From Kribbella flavida DSM 17836 (GTDB lineage Bacteria > Actinomycetota > Actinomycetes > Propionibacteriales > Kribbellaceae): 64,000 bases of DNA. The notes under the pieces are model-generated. The model was not told the DNA's origin. It ran no database searches and saw only the letters and a program-made list of their open reading frames with translations. Location of the stretch: assembly GCF_000024345.1 (NCBI RefSeq), contig NC_013729.1, positions 4,774,001-4,838,000 on the forward strand, read 5' to 3'. Below are positions 46,528-54,695 of the stretch, one piece after another (position 1 is the first letter of the stretch; each line of letters starts with the position of its first letter). Made by a program: the position numbers and the translations under genes.

Positions 46528-46543
46528 CCTAGAATGCGGCCTG

Positions 46544-47116
46544 ATGACCGCACCCCGACCGCGCAAACTTCGCAAGGACGCCGCGGAGAACGCTGAACGG
46601 ATCATCGCGGCAGCCGTCCGGGCCGGTCTGGCCGAGGGCAGGTTCGTGCCGATGGAGAAGATCGCCGCCGAGGCCGGGGTCGGGGTCGGAACGCTGTACC
46701 GCCGCTACCCGAACCGGGAGGCGCTGCTCGAGGCGATGGCGGTCCGCGCCTACCGCCTGATCCTGGCGGAGGCGGAGGACGCCCTGGAATCCGGCCAGAC
46801 CGGCCACGACGCGATCAGCCGGTTCCTGCACCAGACGTTCGCGCATCGCGACGAGCTGGTGCTTCCGCTGCACGGAGCGCCGATGACCGAGGGCACGGAG
46901 TCGGCGGAACTGCGCGCGCGGATGCGGCAGACGATGTCGGCCATCGTCGAGCGCGGCCATCGCGACGGTTCGGTGCGCCCGGACGTCCATGCGGGGATCG
47001 TGGTGCGTTTCGGCGCGATGCTCGCCCAACCGATGTCGAACGTGCCGGACTGGCCGAGTGCGGCCGCGGAGCAGCGCGCGGTGTTCCTCCGCGGCATCGC
47101 ACCCGATCCCGGCTAG
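46544..47116 (+). CDS. TetR-family transcriptional regulator
   Basis: A 190-residue protein. N-terminal helix-turn-helix: RIIAAAVRAGLAEGRFVPMEKIAAEAGVGVGTLYRRYPNREALLEAMA, followed by an all-helical ligand domain (60-190) with a His-containing pocket (FAHRDELVLPLHGAP). It starts 16 nt after the previous gene but has a different role. It converges with an NmrA-like gene, sharing CTAG 47113-47116. It is the nearest regulator to the NmrA/FAD-oxidase divergent pair and a fair candidate for binding the 48021-48036 palindrome. Confidence 0.93.
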   Translation: MTAPRPRKLRKDAAENAERIIAAAVRAGLAEGRFVPMEKIAAEAGVGVGTLYRRYPNREALLEAMAVRAYRLILAEAEDALESGQTGHDAISRFLHQTFAHRDELVLPLHGAPMTEGTESAELRARMRQTMSAIVERGHRDGSVRPDVHAGIVVRFGAMLAQPMSNVPDWPSAAAEQRAVFLRGIAPDPG

Positions 47117-47988
47117 GCCGACGCAGCAGCCCGTACGCCGGTGCGCTCGGCCACCCACCGCGCGAAGTCGTGCACCTCGGGAACGAGGCGGCGCGTCACG
47201 TCGAAGTCCGCGCGGTAGGCGGGAACGGTCCGGAACCACCGGAACATGGCGCGCAGGTCCTCGTCGTCGCCGAGCACGTCGAGCGGCAGCTCCTCGTACC
47301 GGGTCGGCCGGCCGTGAGCCGCCGCCGTGCGTTCGGCCACCTGCGCCATCGTGAGCTCGTCGCCCCCGAGTTCGACCGCATCATCGACGACCGCCTCCGG
47401 CTGCAGCAGCACCCGCGCGGCGGCAGCGCCGATGTCGCGAACAGCGATCATCTGGAGCGGAACGTCGGACGGAACCGGCAGCCGAAGTACCAGTTCGTCA
47501 CTTTCGCCGGCGGCGAGCTGCGGTGACAGGTTCTCCATGAAGAACGTCGGGCGGAGGAACGTCGCCGGCACCACCTGGCTGAGCCGCCGCTCGACCTGGT
47601 ACTTGCTCTCGAAGTGCGGAATTCCCGTCGCGCGTTCGGCCCCACCGACGGACGAGTACACGACGTGCGGCACTCCCGCACGCGCTGCCGCGTCCGCGAC
47701 CGCCACACCGCGGCGCACTTCGCCCTCGGTTCCGTCCGATCCCTCGAACGTCGTCATGAAGAACAGCGCCGCGACATCGGTGAGTCCTCGCTGCAGCGAC
47801 GCGCTGTCCTGCTGATCGGCGGCGACGACGTCGACGCCCCGGGCTTCGAGCGCCCGCGCGGCGGCCGAGGCCGGATCGCGGACGAGCGCACGCACTGCCT
47901 GCCGTTGGTCGAGCAAGGCCTCCACCACGCTGCTGCCCTGCTGCCCGGTCGCGCCGATGACGGCGATCGGGTGCTGAAGGTGATTCAT
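47113..47988 (-). CDS. NmrA-family NAD(P)-binding protein
   Basis: A 291-residue atypical SDR. N-terminal Rossmann motif IAVIGATGQQGSSVVEALL (GxxGxxG), then AVRALVRDPAS, VAALFFMTTFE, VVYSSVGG followed by AERATGIPHFESKYQVERRL, and TFLRPTFFMENL. The typical SDR Tyr/Lys dyad appears only as SKYQ, so enzymatic and redox-sensor roles are both possible, as for NmrA and HSCARG. It is divergent from an FAD oxidoreductase gene with a palindrome between them. Confidence 0.88.
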   Translation of the reverse strand: MNHLQHPIAVIGATGQQGSSVVEALLDQRQAVRALVRDPASAAARALEARGVDVVAADQQDSASLQRGLTDVAALFFMTTFEGSDGTEGEVRRGVAVADAAARAGVPHVVYSSVGGAERATGIPHFESKYQVERRLSQVVPATFLRPTFFMENLSPQLAAGESDELVLRLPVPSDVPLQMIAVRDIGAAAARVLLQPEAVVDDAVELGGDELTMAQVAERTAAAHGRPTRYEELPLDVLGDDEDLRAMFRWFRTVPAYRADFDVTRRLVPEVHDFARWVAERTGVRAAASA

Positions 47989-48020
47989 GGGTCTCCCATC
48001 TGAGTCGATGATCGGGTAAA

Positions 48021-48036
48021 CGGAAGAAATCTTCCG
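48021..48036. promoter_or_regulatory. Palindrome CGGAAGA-AA-TCTTCCG in divergent promoter
   Basis: Seven-bp perfect arms around AA, midway between the divergent starts of the NmrA-like gene (47988) and the FAD-oxidase gene (48059). An operator for a dimeric regulator of both genes is likely; which regulator is unknown. Confidence 0.6.
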
Positions 48037-48058
48037 CTTATTCCCCTAGCATGGGCGC

Positions 48059-49387
48059 ATGCTTCTTGACGCCCAGTCGGACGGCTATGCGGCCGCCACC
48101 CGACCTCACAACTCCTCCGTGGAGCAGCGACCAGCGCGAGTCGCCGCCATCACCAGCCCCGAAGACCTCGCGCCGGCCCTGGCAGCGGTGGCACTGCTCG
48201 AGCAGTCCTCGGGGGCAGCGCTCGAGATCGTTCCGCAGGCAACTGGCCACGGCGCCGGCGCTCCGGTCGGCGACGGCGCGGTCCTGCTCGACACCTCAGG
48301 CCTCGGCCAGGTCTCCATCGATCCGGAGGCGCGAGTCGCCACCGTGGGGGCCGGCGCGACCTGGGCCGCAGTGAACGCCGCCGCCGAACAGCACGGCCTG
48401 CTCGGGCTCGCCGGTTCGGCGCCGAGCGTGTCCGTGTCGGGATACACCTTCGGCGGCGGCATCGGCTGGCTCGTCCGGCGGAACGGGCTGGCCAGCGGAG
48501 CACTACGCGCCGTGCACTACGTCGACGGGAACGGTCGCTACCGGGTCGCCGCTGACGACGCGGCCGAGGAGACCGATCGCGCGGCGATCTGGGCCTTTCG
48601 CGGAGCGGGCGGTGTCGGGATCGCGCACACGTTGCAGTTCGACCTCGTGCCGGCTCCCGACCTGCACGCCGGCGCACTGCTGTGGCATGCCGACGCACTG
48701 ACGGAGCTGATGGCCGCTTGGTCGACCCGGATCGGGACCGTCGGCGGCAGCGTCTCCTCCAGCATCGCAGTGCTGCACGTGCCGCCGCTGCCGCCGTTCC
48801 CGGAGGAACTGCACGGCAAGGTCGCTGTCCACTTGGCGATCGCCGATCCCGACGGCCCCGCCGGCGCAGCCTCGTTGCTCGACGCCATGCGGGCCGCGGC
48901 GACACCCGTGTCCGACACCTGGGGCCCGACCGACGCCACCGGACTCACGCGGATCCATCTCGACCCACCCACAGCGACCCCGGCCATCGGTGACGCGCGT
49001 TGGCTGGACGCGTCCACCCCCGACATCGCCGCGGCGCTGCTCACGACCGCGGCCGGAGACGACGCCCCGATCGTGATGATGGAGATCCGGCACGTCGCGG
49101 GCGCACCGACCGGCCGCAGCGGAGCCGTGGTGGCCCCACCGGGCGACTTCGTCTACCACGCCGTCGCGCCGCTCGGCCGGTTCCCACGCGAGCGCATCGA
49201 AGCAGGCTTCGACCGGGCCCGATCCGTCTGGTCGACGGCCGACGCCGGCTTCACCCCCGGCTCGTGGGTCGAGGGCGCCGCGACCGTACCCGAAGCACTA
49301 CCGGCGGATGTCCGGGTCCGGGCCCGAGCGATCGCGGACACCGTCGACCCCAGGGCCCGCATCCGGCGTTCCCGCCTGCTCGGATGA
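48059..49387 (+). CDS. FAD-linked oxidoreductase (PCMH/BBE-like)
   Basis: A 442-residue flavoprotein. FAD-binding PCMH domain about 25-200: EIVPQATGHGAGAPVGDGAVLLDTSGLGQVSIDPEARVATVGAGATWAAVN and SPSVSVSGYTFGGGIGWLVRRNGLASGAL-like segments. The His in ATGHG is where 8-alpha-histidyl FAD forms, while the second Cys link of berberine-bridge enzymes is replaced (NGLASG). The substrate domain covers 200-430. No C-terminal BBE motif. Likely oxidises an alcohol, sugar or small aromatic with oxygen. Divergent from the NmrA-like gene. Confidence 0.88.
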   Translation: MLLDAQSDGYAAATRPHNSSVEQRPARVAAITSPEDLAPALAAVALLEQSSGAALEIVPQATGHGAGAPVGDGAVLLDTSGLGQVSIDPEARVATVGAGATWAAVNAAAEQHGLLGLAGSAPSVSVSGYTFGGGIGWLVRRNGLASGALRAVHYVDGNGRYRVAADDAAEETDRAAIWAFRGAGGVGIAHTLQFDLVPAPDLHAGALLWHADALTELMAAWSTRIGTVGGSVSSSIAVLHVPPLPPFPEELHGKVAVHLAIADPDGPAGAASLLDAMRAAATPVSDTWGPTDATGLTRIHLDPPTATPAIGDARWLDASTPDIAAALLTTAAGDDAPIVMMEIRHVAGAPTGRSGAVVAPPGDFVYHAVAPLGRFPRERIEAGFDRARSVWSTADAGFTPGSWVEGAATVPEALPADVRVRARAIADTVDPRARIRRSRLLG

Positions 49388-49456
49388 GGGCACGGAGTAC
49401 GACAGGCCGGCTCGGTGGCCGGAGCACGACCGCGGCGACCGGCGTACCCGGCTGTC

Positions 49457-49960
49457 TCAGCCGCTTCTCCGGCGCGGCTTCGCCGAACGCGGTGGAACCG
49501 AGCGCATGTGGTCACGGACGACGGTGAGGATGCGCGCCAGATTCTCGACCTCATCGGAGGCGAGGGGGGCGAGGAAGAGCTGCCGCAGCACGTCGATGTG
49601 CCCGGGGAACACCGTGGAGAGCACGTCCCGCCCTGCCGCGCTGATCGTCACGACGACGCCTCGGTCGTCGTCGACGGACGGGCCGCGGGAGACGAGCCCG
49701 GCCTTCTCGAGCTGTCCCACCTGGTACGTCAGGCCGCTTCGGCTGTACACGACACCGTCGGCCAGCTCGGTCATCCGGCGACTGCCGTCCGGTGCGTCTC
49801 CGAGGGTGGCCAACAGCTGGAACTGGACGTAGCTAAGGTCTCCCGCGTCAAGCAACTGCTGCTCCACGGTGTGCCGCAGCAGGCTGCTCACCTCGATCAA
49901 CGCGAAGTACGCGCCGAGACCAGCCGGGTCGAGCGCGGACGACGTCTCCTCTTCAGCCAT
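49457..49960 (-). CDS. MarR-family transcriptional regulator
   Basis: A 167-residue protein. Winged helix RMTELADGVVYSRSGLTYQVGQLEKAGLVSRGPSVDDDRGVVVTISAAG; helix 1 LGAYFALIEVSSLLRHTVEQQLL and C-terminal helices complete the dimer. It is divergent from a quinone reductase/oxidoreductase gene, with two strong TGCTTCGAATTCGAAGCA-type palindromes in the gap, so it very likely represses both. No reactive Cys is present in the protein, so sensing by Cys oxidation (OhrR style) is unlikely; a ligand or quinone is more probable. Confidence 0.93.
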   Translation of the reverse strand: MAEEETSSALDPAGLGAYFALIEVSSLLRHTVEQQLLDAGDLSYVQFQLLATLGDAPDGSRRMTELADGVVYSRSGLTYQVGQLEKAGLVSRGPSVDDDRGVVVTISAAGRDVLSTVFPGHIDVLRQLFLAPLASDEVENLARILTVVRDHMRSVPPRSAKPRRRSG

Positions 49961-49974
49961 GTCGGCATCTTAGT

Positions 49975-50028
49975 TGCTTCGAGTTCGAAGCAGTGTTACG
50001 GTTTCCATATGCTTCGAATTCGAAGCAT
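49975..50028. promoter_or_regulatory. Two MarR operators (GCTTCGAATTCGAAGC type)
   Basis: ATGCTTCGAATTCGAAGCAT (50009-50028) is a perfect 20-bp palindrome. TGCTTCGAGTTCGAAGCA (49975-49992) is the same site with one mismatched pair. Centres are 35 bp apart. The first lies 15 bp before the MarR gene start and the second 29 bp before the oxidoreductase start, so both promoters are covered. Confidence 0.85.
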
Positions 50029-50056
50029 CCTCTCTCTCCACGGAAAGAAGTTCGCC

Positions 50057-50992
50057 ATGAAGGCAGTACGGTTCCACGAGTACGGCGACGCCGACGTGCT
50101 CCGGTACGAGGACGTGGACCTGCCGGTCCCCGCCGCCGGCCAGGTGCGGATCAAGGTCGCCGCGACGTCGTTCAACCCGGTCGACGCCGGGATCCGGGGC
50201 GGCGGCCTGCAAGGGCCGTTCCCGGTGGCGCTGCCGCACACGCCCGGCATCGACGTCGCCGGAGCGGTGGATGCGATCGGCGCCGGTGCCGACGGCCTCG
50301 CGGTCGGGGACGAGGTCATCGGGTTTCTCCCGATGGTCGGCGCCGGCGCCGCCGCGGAGTACGTCATCGCTGCCGCCGAGGTGCTGACGTCCGCACCCTC
50401 GAGCGTGCCGCTCGCCGACGCCGCGGCCCTGCCGCTGGTGGGCCTGACCGCGTGGCAGGCCTTGTTCGAGCTCGGTCAACTGACCGCCGGGCAGCGCGTG
50501 CTCATCACGGGAGCCGGCGGTGCCGTCGGCGCCTACGCGGTCCAGCTGGCGAAGAACGCCGGTGCGTACGTCATCGCCACGGCGAGTCCGCGCAGCGCGG
50601 ACCGCGTCCGGGCCGCGGGAGCCGACGAGATCGTCGACCACACCGCGACCGATGTGGCCGGCGCGGTGACCGAGCCGGTCGACATCCTGCTCAACCTCGC
50701 ACCGATCGATCCGCCGGAGTTCGCCAAGCAGGCAGCCTCGGTGCGGTCCGGCGGGACCGTGGTCAACACCACGGTGTGGATGCAGGCACCGAGCGACGAG
50801 GCGCGCGGCGTCCGCGGCCTCAACCTCTTCGTCCGCAGCGACGCCGAGCAGCTCGCCGGTCTGGTGGCCGCGGTCGACCGCGGCGACCTGCACCTCGACA
50901 TCAGCCGCCGCATCCAGCTCGAGGACCTCCCTGCCCTGCACAAGGAAGCCGCCGACGGCGCCGTGTCCGGCAAGGTCGTCGTCCTCGTCTGA
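50057..50992 (+). CDS. NADP-dependent oxidoreductase, MDR superfamily
   Basis: A 311-residue zinc-free MDR protein from ATG 50057, with GGAAAGAAG upstream. GroES-like part MKAVRFHEYGDADVLRYEDVDLPVPAAGQVRIKVAATSFNPVD and GIDVAGAVDAIGAG; Rossmann core RVLITGAGGAVGAYAVQLAKNAGAYVIATA followed by GADEIVDHT; end GKVVVLV. Such enzymes reduce quinones or alpha,beta-unsaturated carbonyls. Regulation by the divergent MarR through two operators suggests induction by an electrophile or quinone. A distant paralog is at 42786-43832. Confidence 0.93.
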   Translation: MKAVRFHEYGDADVLRYEDVDLPVPAAGQVRIKVAATSFNPVDAGIRGGGLQGPFPVALPHTPGIDVAGAVDAIGAGADGLAVGDEVIGFLPMVGAGAAAEYVIAAAEVLTSAPSSVPLADAAALPLVGLTAWQALFELGQLTAGQRVLITGAGGAVGAYAVQLAKNAGAYVIATASPRSADRVRAAGADEIVDHTATDVAGAVTEPVDILLNLAPIDPPEFAKQAASVRSGGTVVNTTVWMQAPSDEARGVRGLNLFVRSDAEQLAGLVAAVDRGDLHLDISRRIQLEDLPALHKEAADGAVSGKVVVLV

Positions 50993-51053
50993 CCCCGCAC
51001 CGGGCCGGGCGGCCGGCCGGTTCCGGATCGCCGTCAGAGCGGCCGCATTCGTC

Positions 51054-51080
51054 GCTGAGCGCTGATCGATCGCGCTCAGC
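51054..51080. terminator. Hairpin after the oxidoreductase gene
   Basis: GCTGAGCGC (51054-51062) and GCGCTCAGC (51072-51080) form a perfect 9-bp stem with a 9-nt loop, 62 nt after the oxidoreductase stop. There is no clear T-run. The rest of the 231-bp gap before the protease gene shows nothing recognisable apart from the protease ribosome-binding site. Confidence 0.45.
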
Positions 51081-51223
51081 CGGCGACCGGCCTCGAAATT
51101 TCGGAGTGGCCCGCGGCTGTTGCCGACGCCGCCCGGATTCGGTGTCATCGACCTACGTCCCTTCGCCGTCGTGGGCCGGGACGGAGAACACCTTTCGCAC
51201 CGCCCCACCGAAGGAGTTCGATC

Positions 51224-52375
51224 GTGAGGTCAACCAGAGGAACGAACGCCGCGCTGGCCGCCCTGCTGGCCGCCGGCACACTGCTCACCGCCCCGTCCGC
51301 GCAAGCCGCCGAGACCGGCGCCGCCACCGAGTCCAGGGAATCGGCCGGCGATCTGTCCCGCGCCCAGCGCCCGCTGGTCGAGGCCGCGGAGAAGATCCGC
51401 GCCGCGGTCGACGACGGTGCCCACCCGGGCTTCGCCGGAATCGTGCTCGAGGACGACCACGTCACGCTGTGGTGGAAGGGCCGCGTCCCGCCCGCGCTCA
51501 CCGCCGTGGTCGCCCGGGTGTCCCGCGCGGTTCCCGTCCGCGTGGCAGCGGCCGCGCACTCGCGGGCCGAGATCGCCGCGGCCGCCGCCAAGGTTCGCGC
51601 CTGGCTGCACGCGAACCCGGGCACCGGAATCCACGGTGTGAAGAGTGCCGGCGACGGCAGCGGTCTGGTCCTCGCCGCGCGGCCGGGCTCGACGGCCCGC
51701 TCGACCGGCATCGCGCCGCTGCGGGCCGCCGCCGGCGTACCGGTGTCGGTGCGGCAGGAGGAGCCGATGACGGAGGTCTCCCGACAGGACGACGCGCCCC
51801 CGTGGTCGGGCGGCACGCGCACCTGGAACCAGACCGCGGGCACGCTCTGCACGTCCGGGTTCGGTGTGCGGGACAGCGCCAACCGCCGCTACATCCTGAC
51901 CGCGGAGCACTGTGGGCAGGTCGGCAGCCGGATCACCGACCGCACGGGTGAGCTGATCGGCACCACCAGCCGCGGCCACGACGACCACGACATCGGCCTG
52001 GTACCGGCCTCCAGCGGCAACACCATGTACGTCGGCGGCGGCAACAGCAACACGAAGGTCCCGGTGACCGGCTGGGGGCACGTGTTCGTCGGCCAGTACC
52101 TGTGCCAGTCCGGCGTCAGCAGCGCCGAGGCGACCGGTGGCCCGGTGTGCAATCTCAAGGTCATCTTCTTCTGGCAGGACCGGGAAGATCTCGTCGAGGC
52201 CGAGCAGACTCAGGGTCTGACCGCGGCCCGTCCCGGTGACAGCGGTGGTTCGGTGTACTCGACCGCGTCCGGCGGCGTCGTCACCAACGGCACGGTGACC
52301 CGAACGGCTGGAGCTCGCATCGGTTTCCAGGACTTCGCGACCGCCAACCGCGACTTCGGCGTGACCATTCCCTGA
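51224..52375 (+). CDS. Secreted trypsin-like serine protease with propeptide
   Basis: A 383-residue protein from GTG 51224, with AAGGAG upstream. Signal peptide 1-28 (ends AQA), a 150-residue Ala-rich propeptide-like part (about 35-190, GFAGIVLEDDHVTLWWKGRVPP, AAAAHSRAEIAAAAAKVRAWL), then an S1 chymotrypsin-like domain: H229 in YILTAEHC, D256 in HDIGLVPA and S340 in RPGDSGGSVYS. Cys pairs are in the expected places. The layout resembles streptogrisin-type secreted proteases, whose N-terminal segment acts as an intramolecular chaperone and is cut off after export. Confidence 0.9.
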   Translation: MRSTRGTNAALAALLAAGTLLTAPSAQAAETGAATESRESAGDLSRAQRPLVEAAEKIRAAVDDGAHPGFAGIVLEDDHVTLWWKGRVPPALTAVVARVSRAVPVRVAAAAHSRAEIAAAAAKVRAWLHANPGTGIHGVKSAGDGSGLVLAARPGSTARSTGIAPLRAAAGVPVSVRQEEPMTEVSRQDDAPPWSGGTRTWNQTAGTLCTSGFGVRDSANRRYILTAEHCGQVGSRITDRTGELIGTTSRGHDDHDIGLVPASSGNTMYVGGGNSNTKVPVTGWGHVFVGQYLCQSGVSSAEATGGPVCNLKVIFFWQDREDLVEAEQTQGLTAARPGDSGGSVYSTASGGVVTNGTVTRTAGARIGFQDFATANRDFGVTIP

Positions 52376-52390
52376 GCGCAGCCGCCCTGC

Positions 52391-52418
52391 GGCCGGCCGC
52401 CGGTTCCGGGGGCCGGCC
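52391..52418. terminator. GC-rich hairpin after the protease gene
   Basis: GGCCGGCC at 52391-52398 and again at 52411-52418 (self-complementary octamers) can pair across a 12-nt spacer, 16 nt after the protease stop. Without a T-tract this is only a weak terminator candidate. Confidence 0.35.
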
Positions 52419-52521
52419 TCCGGGTGTTGTGGTGGTGCCAGGTGTAAGCGGCCGCTGACGGCGGTAAGTTCACCACACCGCCGGCCAGGGCGGCCCGCGA
52501 AGCGCCGACCCAGGTGGCATC

Positions 52522-53457
52522 ATGAGCCGATCCAGCAATGCGACGAGACAGCACGACCTCGGCAGCCAGCTCTACACCGAGCCATTCCACCTCGCGCTGC
52601 GGGCAGCGATCCGGGCGCGCGGGCTGACCCTTCAGCGGTTGCGGGACCATCTGGCTCGTCGGGGGATCACCGTCGGTCTGTCCAGCTTGAGCAACTGGCA
52701 AACCGGTCACGCCCGCCCGGAGACAGCCAGTTCGTTGCGGGCGGTGCGGGGGCTGGAGGACATTCTCGACCTCCCGCTGGGCTCGCTGCTGCGGCTGCTG
52801 CCCGCCGCACCCGGTCCGGGCGAACTGCGACGAGCCAAGATGGTGGACATCGCGCCGGTCGCGGAACTGGTCGGCGCGGTTCCCGGCGCGCTGAACCGTG
52901 ACCTGGAGTTCGTGAACGTCCAGCACCGGCTCACGATCGACGCCGGGCGGCGCAGTACGTCGATCTGGACCCGTGCGGTGGTTCGCGCGCTGCGCGACGG
53001 TGTGGACCGCCACATCGCGCGGTACTACGGCAACCCGGGCACCGTACCGGCGCTGGTCCGGCTCCGCCGGCTAGCCAACTGCCGGCACGGCCAAGTGGTG
53101 CATCACCCCAGCGCCCCGGCACTGGTGTACGAGATCCTGTTCGATCACTCGCTCGGCAAGGGCGAGACGTGGGTGTTCGAGTGTGAACTGTTCGATCCGA
53201 CCGCGGGTGTGTCCTACGAGTTCGCCCACGGCTTCCGGTACCCGACCGAGCAGTACCTGCTCGAGGTGCGGTTCGACCCCCGCGCCCTGCCGGTCGCGTG
53301 CTACTCCTTCGCTCAGCGAGATCTCACCGATGAGCGCCACGTGACCGGCGACCTCCACCTGAGCACGCACAGCACCGTCCACCTGGTCGCATCGGCGGTG
53401 ACCTCGGGCGTCCTGGGGATCCGCTGGGAGTGGCAGGACGACTCCGAAGGCACCTGA
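52522..53457 (+). CDS. Helix-turn-helix (XRE-like) protein with unknown C-terminal domain
   Basis: A 311-residue protein, AGGTGG before ATG 52522. N-terminal HTH: LRAAIRARGLTLQRLRDHLARRGITVGLSSLSNWQTGHARPETASSLRAVRGLEDIL. The rest (about 95-311) has no catalytic motif I recognise; it is beta-rich with FVNVQHRLTIDAG, VYEILFDHSLGKGETWVFECELFD and YEFAHGFRYPTEQYLLEVRFDP. It could be a ligand-sensing regulator. It is a stand-alone gene between the protease and a small secreted protein, converging with the latter. Confidence 0.75.
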   Translation: MSRSSNATRQHDLGSQLYTEPFHLALRAAIRARGLTLQRLRDHLARRGITVGLSSLSNWQTGHARPETASSLRAVRGLEDILDLPLGSLLRLLPAAPGPGELRRAKMVDIAPVAELVGAVPGALNRDLEFVNVQHRLTIDAGRRSTSIWTRAVVRALRDGVDRHIARYYGNPGTVPALVRLRRLANCRHGQVVHHPSAPALVYEILFDHSLGKGETWVFECELFDPTAGVSYEFAHGFRYPTEQYLLEVRFDPRALPVACYSFAQRDLTDERHVTGDLHLSTHSTVHLVASAVTSGVLGIRWEWQDDSEGT

Positions 53458-53474
53458 TCACCAACCGCCGCCGG

Positions 53475-53514
53475 GCCGGCGTGCCGCAGCTCGGACAAGC
53501 CGCGGCACACCGGC
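53475..53514. terminator. 13-bp hairpin between convergent genes
   Basis: GCCGGCGTGCCGC (53475-53487) pairs with GCGGCACACCGGC (53502-53514) at 12 of 13 positions around a 14-nt loop. It lies 17 nt after the HTH gene stop and 11 nt from the stop of the secreted-protein gene, so it is likely a bidirectional terminator. Confidence 0.6.
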
Positions 53515-53525
53515 TACGACTGGTA

Positions 53526-53903
53526 TCAGTAGCTCAGCGTTCCTTTGACCAGGTAACCGCCGTTGCCGGACTGCGGAGCGAACAGGATCAGGAAGCAGGT
53601 CCCCTTCTCCAAGCCGGTGGCCAGCGTGTGGCTCGGCGCCTTCTTGGTGAAGGTCTGCACATCACCCAGGTCCGAGCCCTCACACTGCTCGACAAACACC
53701 CTGGTGTTCTTCTCCAAGGTGGTCAGGTTCAGCGTGACGTCGCCGCCAGTGGAGACGTAGGTCCCGCCGGAGCTCCAGGACTTGCCGGTCACCAGATGCT
53801 GGTACGGCTGAGTCTGCGCCGGCGCGCTCGCGTGCGCGGCCGACGGGGTCACCGCCAGCGCCGTCACAGCCAGCGTGCTCCCGACGACGGTACGAATCTT
53901 CAT
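53526..53903 (-). CDS. Small secreted protein of unknown function
   Basis: A 125-residue protein, GAGGAG before ATG 53903. Signal peptide 1-25 (MKIRTVVGSTLAVTALAVTP then SAAHA). The mature part (100 residues) looks beta-rich with TYVSTGGDVTLNLTTLEKNTRVFVEQCEGSDL and two Cys (EQCEG, GTCFL), possibly a disulfide. No family recognised. Its promoter carries a strong AT-rich double palindrome, so expression is probably tightly controlled. Confidence 0.75.
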   Translation of the reverse strand: MKIRTVVGSTLAVTALAVTPSAAHASAPAQTQPYQHLVTGKSWSSGGTYVSTGGDVTLNLTTLEKNTRVFVEQCEGSDLGDVQTFTKKAPSHTLATGLEKGTCFLILFAPQSGNGGYLVKGTLSY

Positions 53904-53923
53904 GAATGGCTCCTCGCAGTGGC

Positions 53924-53955
53924 TGCATACTGGGTATTCACATACTCAGTATGCA
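53924..53955. promoter_or_regulatory. Double ATACTNAGTAT palindrome, candidate PadR/GntR operator
   Basis: TGCATACTGGGTAT (53924-53937) and ATACTCAGTATGCA (53942-53955) are inverted copies (13 of 14) around TCAC. Each half also contains its own palindrome: ATACTCAGTAT is perfect, ATACTGGGTAT has one mismatched pair. It lies 20 nt before the secreted-protein ATG, where the -10 should be. No regulator gene of a fitting family is adjacent. Confidence 0.65.
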
Positions 53956-54047
53956 TTGCGAGAGCATGCCCGTCCAGGCCGTCTCCGTCGGCGACCACAC
54001 CTCGGCGCTGCAAGTCGTCCGCGGAGCCCATGCGCCGGGGGACGCGA

Positions 54048-54695
54048 TCAGCGCATCAGGCCGTACTCCCACGCCCAGACGGCGATCTCGGTGCGGTTCC
54101 GGGCGGCGATCTTGCGTTGCACCGAGGCGAGATGCGACTTCACGGTGGACAGCGAGATCATCAGCTCCGCGCTGATCTCGGCGTTGGTACGACCCCGGGC
54201 GACGGCCTTGACGGCGTCGAGCTCGCGGTCGGTCAGCGCCGGCCTGGGGCTGCGGACGTGGCCGCTGGTGGTGCTGAAGTGGGCCAACAGCCGGGTGGTG
54301 ATGGAAGGAGAGACGAGGGACTCGCCGTTCGCGGCGGCGTGCACCGCCTCCACCAGCAGCCGGGGTCCGGCGTCCTTGAGCAGAAATCCGCGGGCGCCGG
54401 ACCGGAGGGCCTCGTGCACGAGTTCGTCGAGGTCGAACGTGGTCACGATGAGCACCCGGAGCGGGTGAGCGACGCCCTGACCGGCCAGCACCCGGGTGGC
54501 GGCCAAGCCGTCCATCAGTGGCATCCGGATGTCCATCAACGTGACATCGGGGCGCAGCTGCTGAGCGAGCTCCACCGCGCGCTTGCCGTCCTCGGCCTCG
54601 CCGACGATCTCGAAGTCCGGCTCCCGCTCGAGGATCAGCCGGAACCCCGCCCGGACCATCGCCTGGTCGTCGGCGAGCAGGATTCGCAGCGTCAC
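54048..54695 (-). CDS. NarL/LuxR-family response regulator
   Basis: A 215-residue regulator from GTG 54695 (overlapping the kinase stop as GTGA). Receiver: RILLADDQAMVRAGFRLILE, phospho-acceptor D55 in VTLMDIRMP, K in GFLLKDAGP. LuxR HTH: LTDRELDAVKAVARGRTNAEISAELMISLSTVKSHLASVQRKI. It is paired with the upstream histidine kinase. Possible targets include the neighbouring hydrolase or the small secreted protein, but no operator is evident. Confidence 0.95.
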   Translation of the reverse strand: MTLRILLADDQAMVRAGFRLILEREPDFEIVGEAEDGKRAVELAQQLRPDVTLMDIRMPLMDGLAATRVLAGQGVAHPLRVLIVTTFDLDELVHEALRSGARGFLLKDAGPRLLVEAVHAAANGESLVSPSITTRLLAHFSTTSGHVRSPRPALTDRELDAVKAVARGRTNAEISAELMISLSTVKSHLASVQRKIAARNRTEIAVWAWEYGLMR

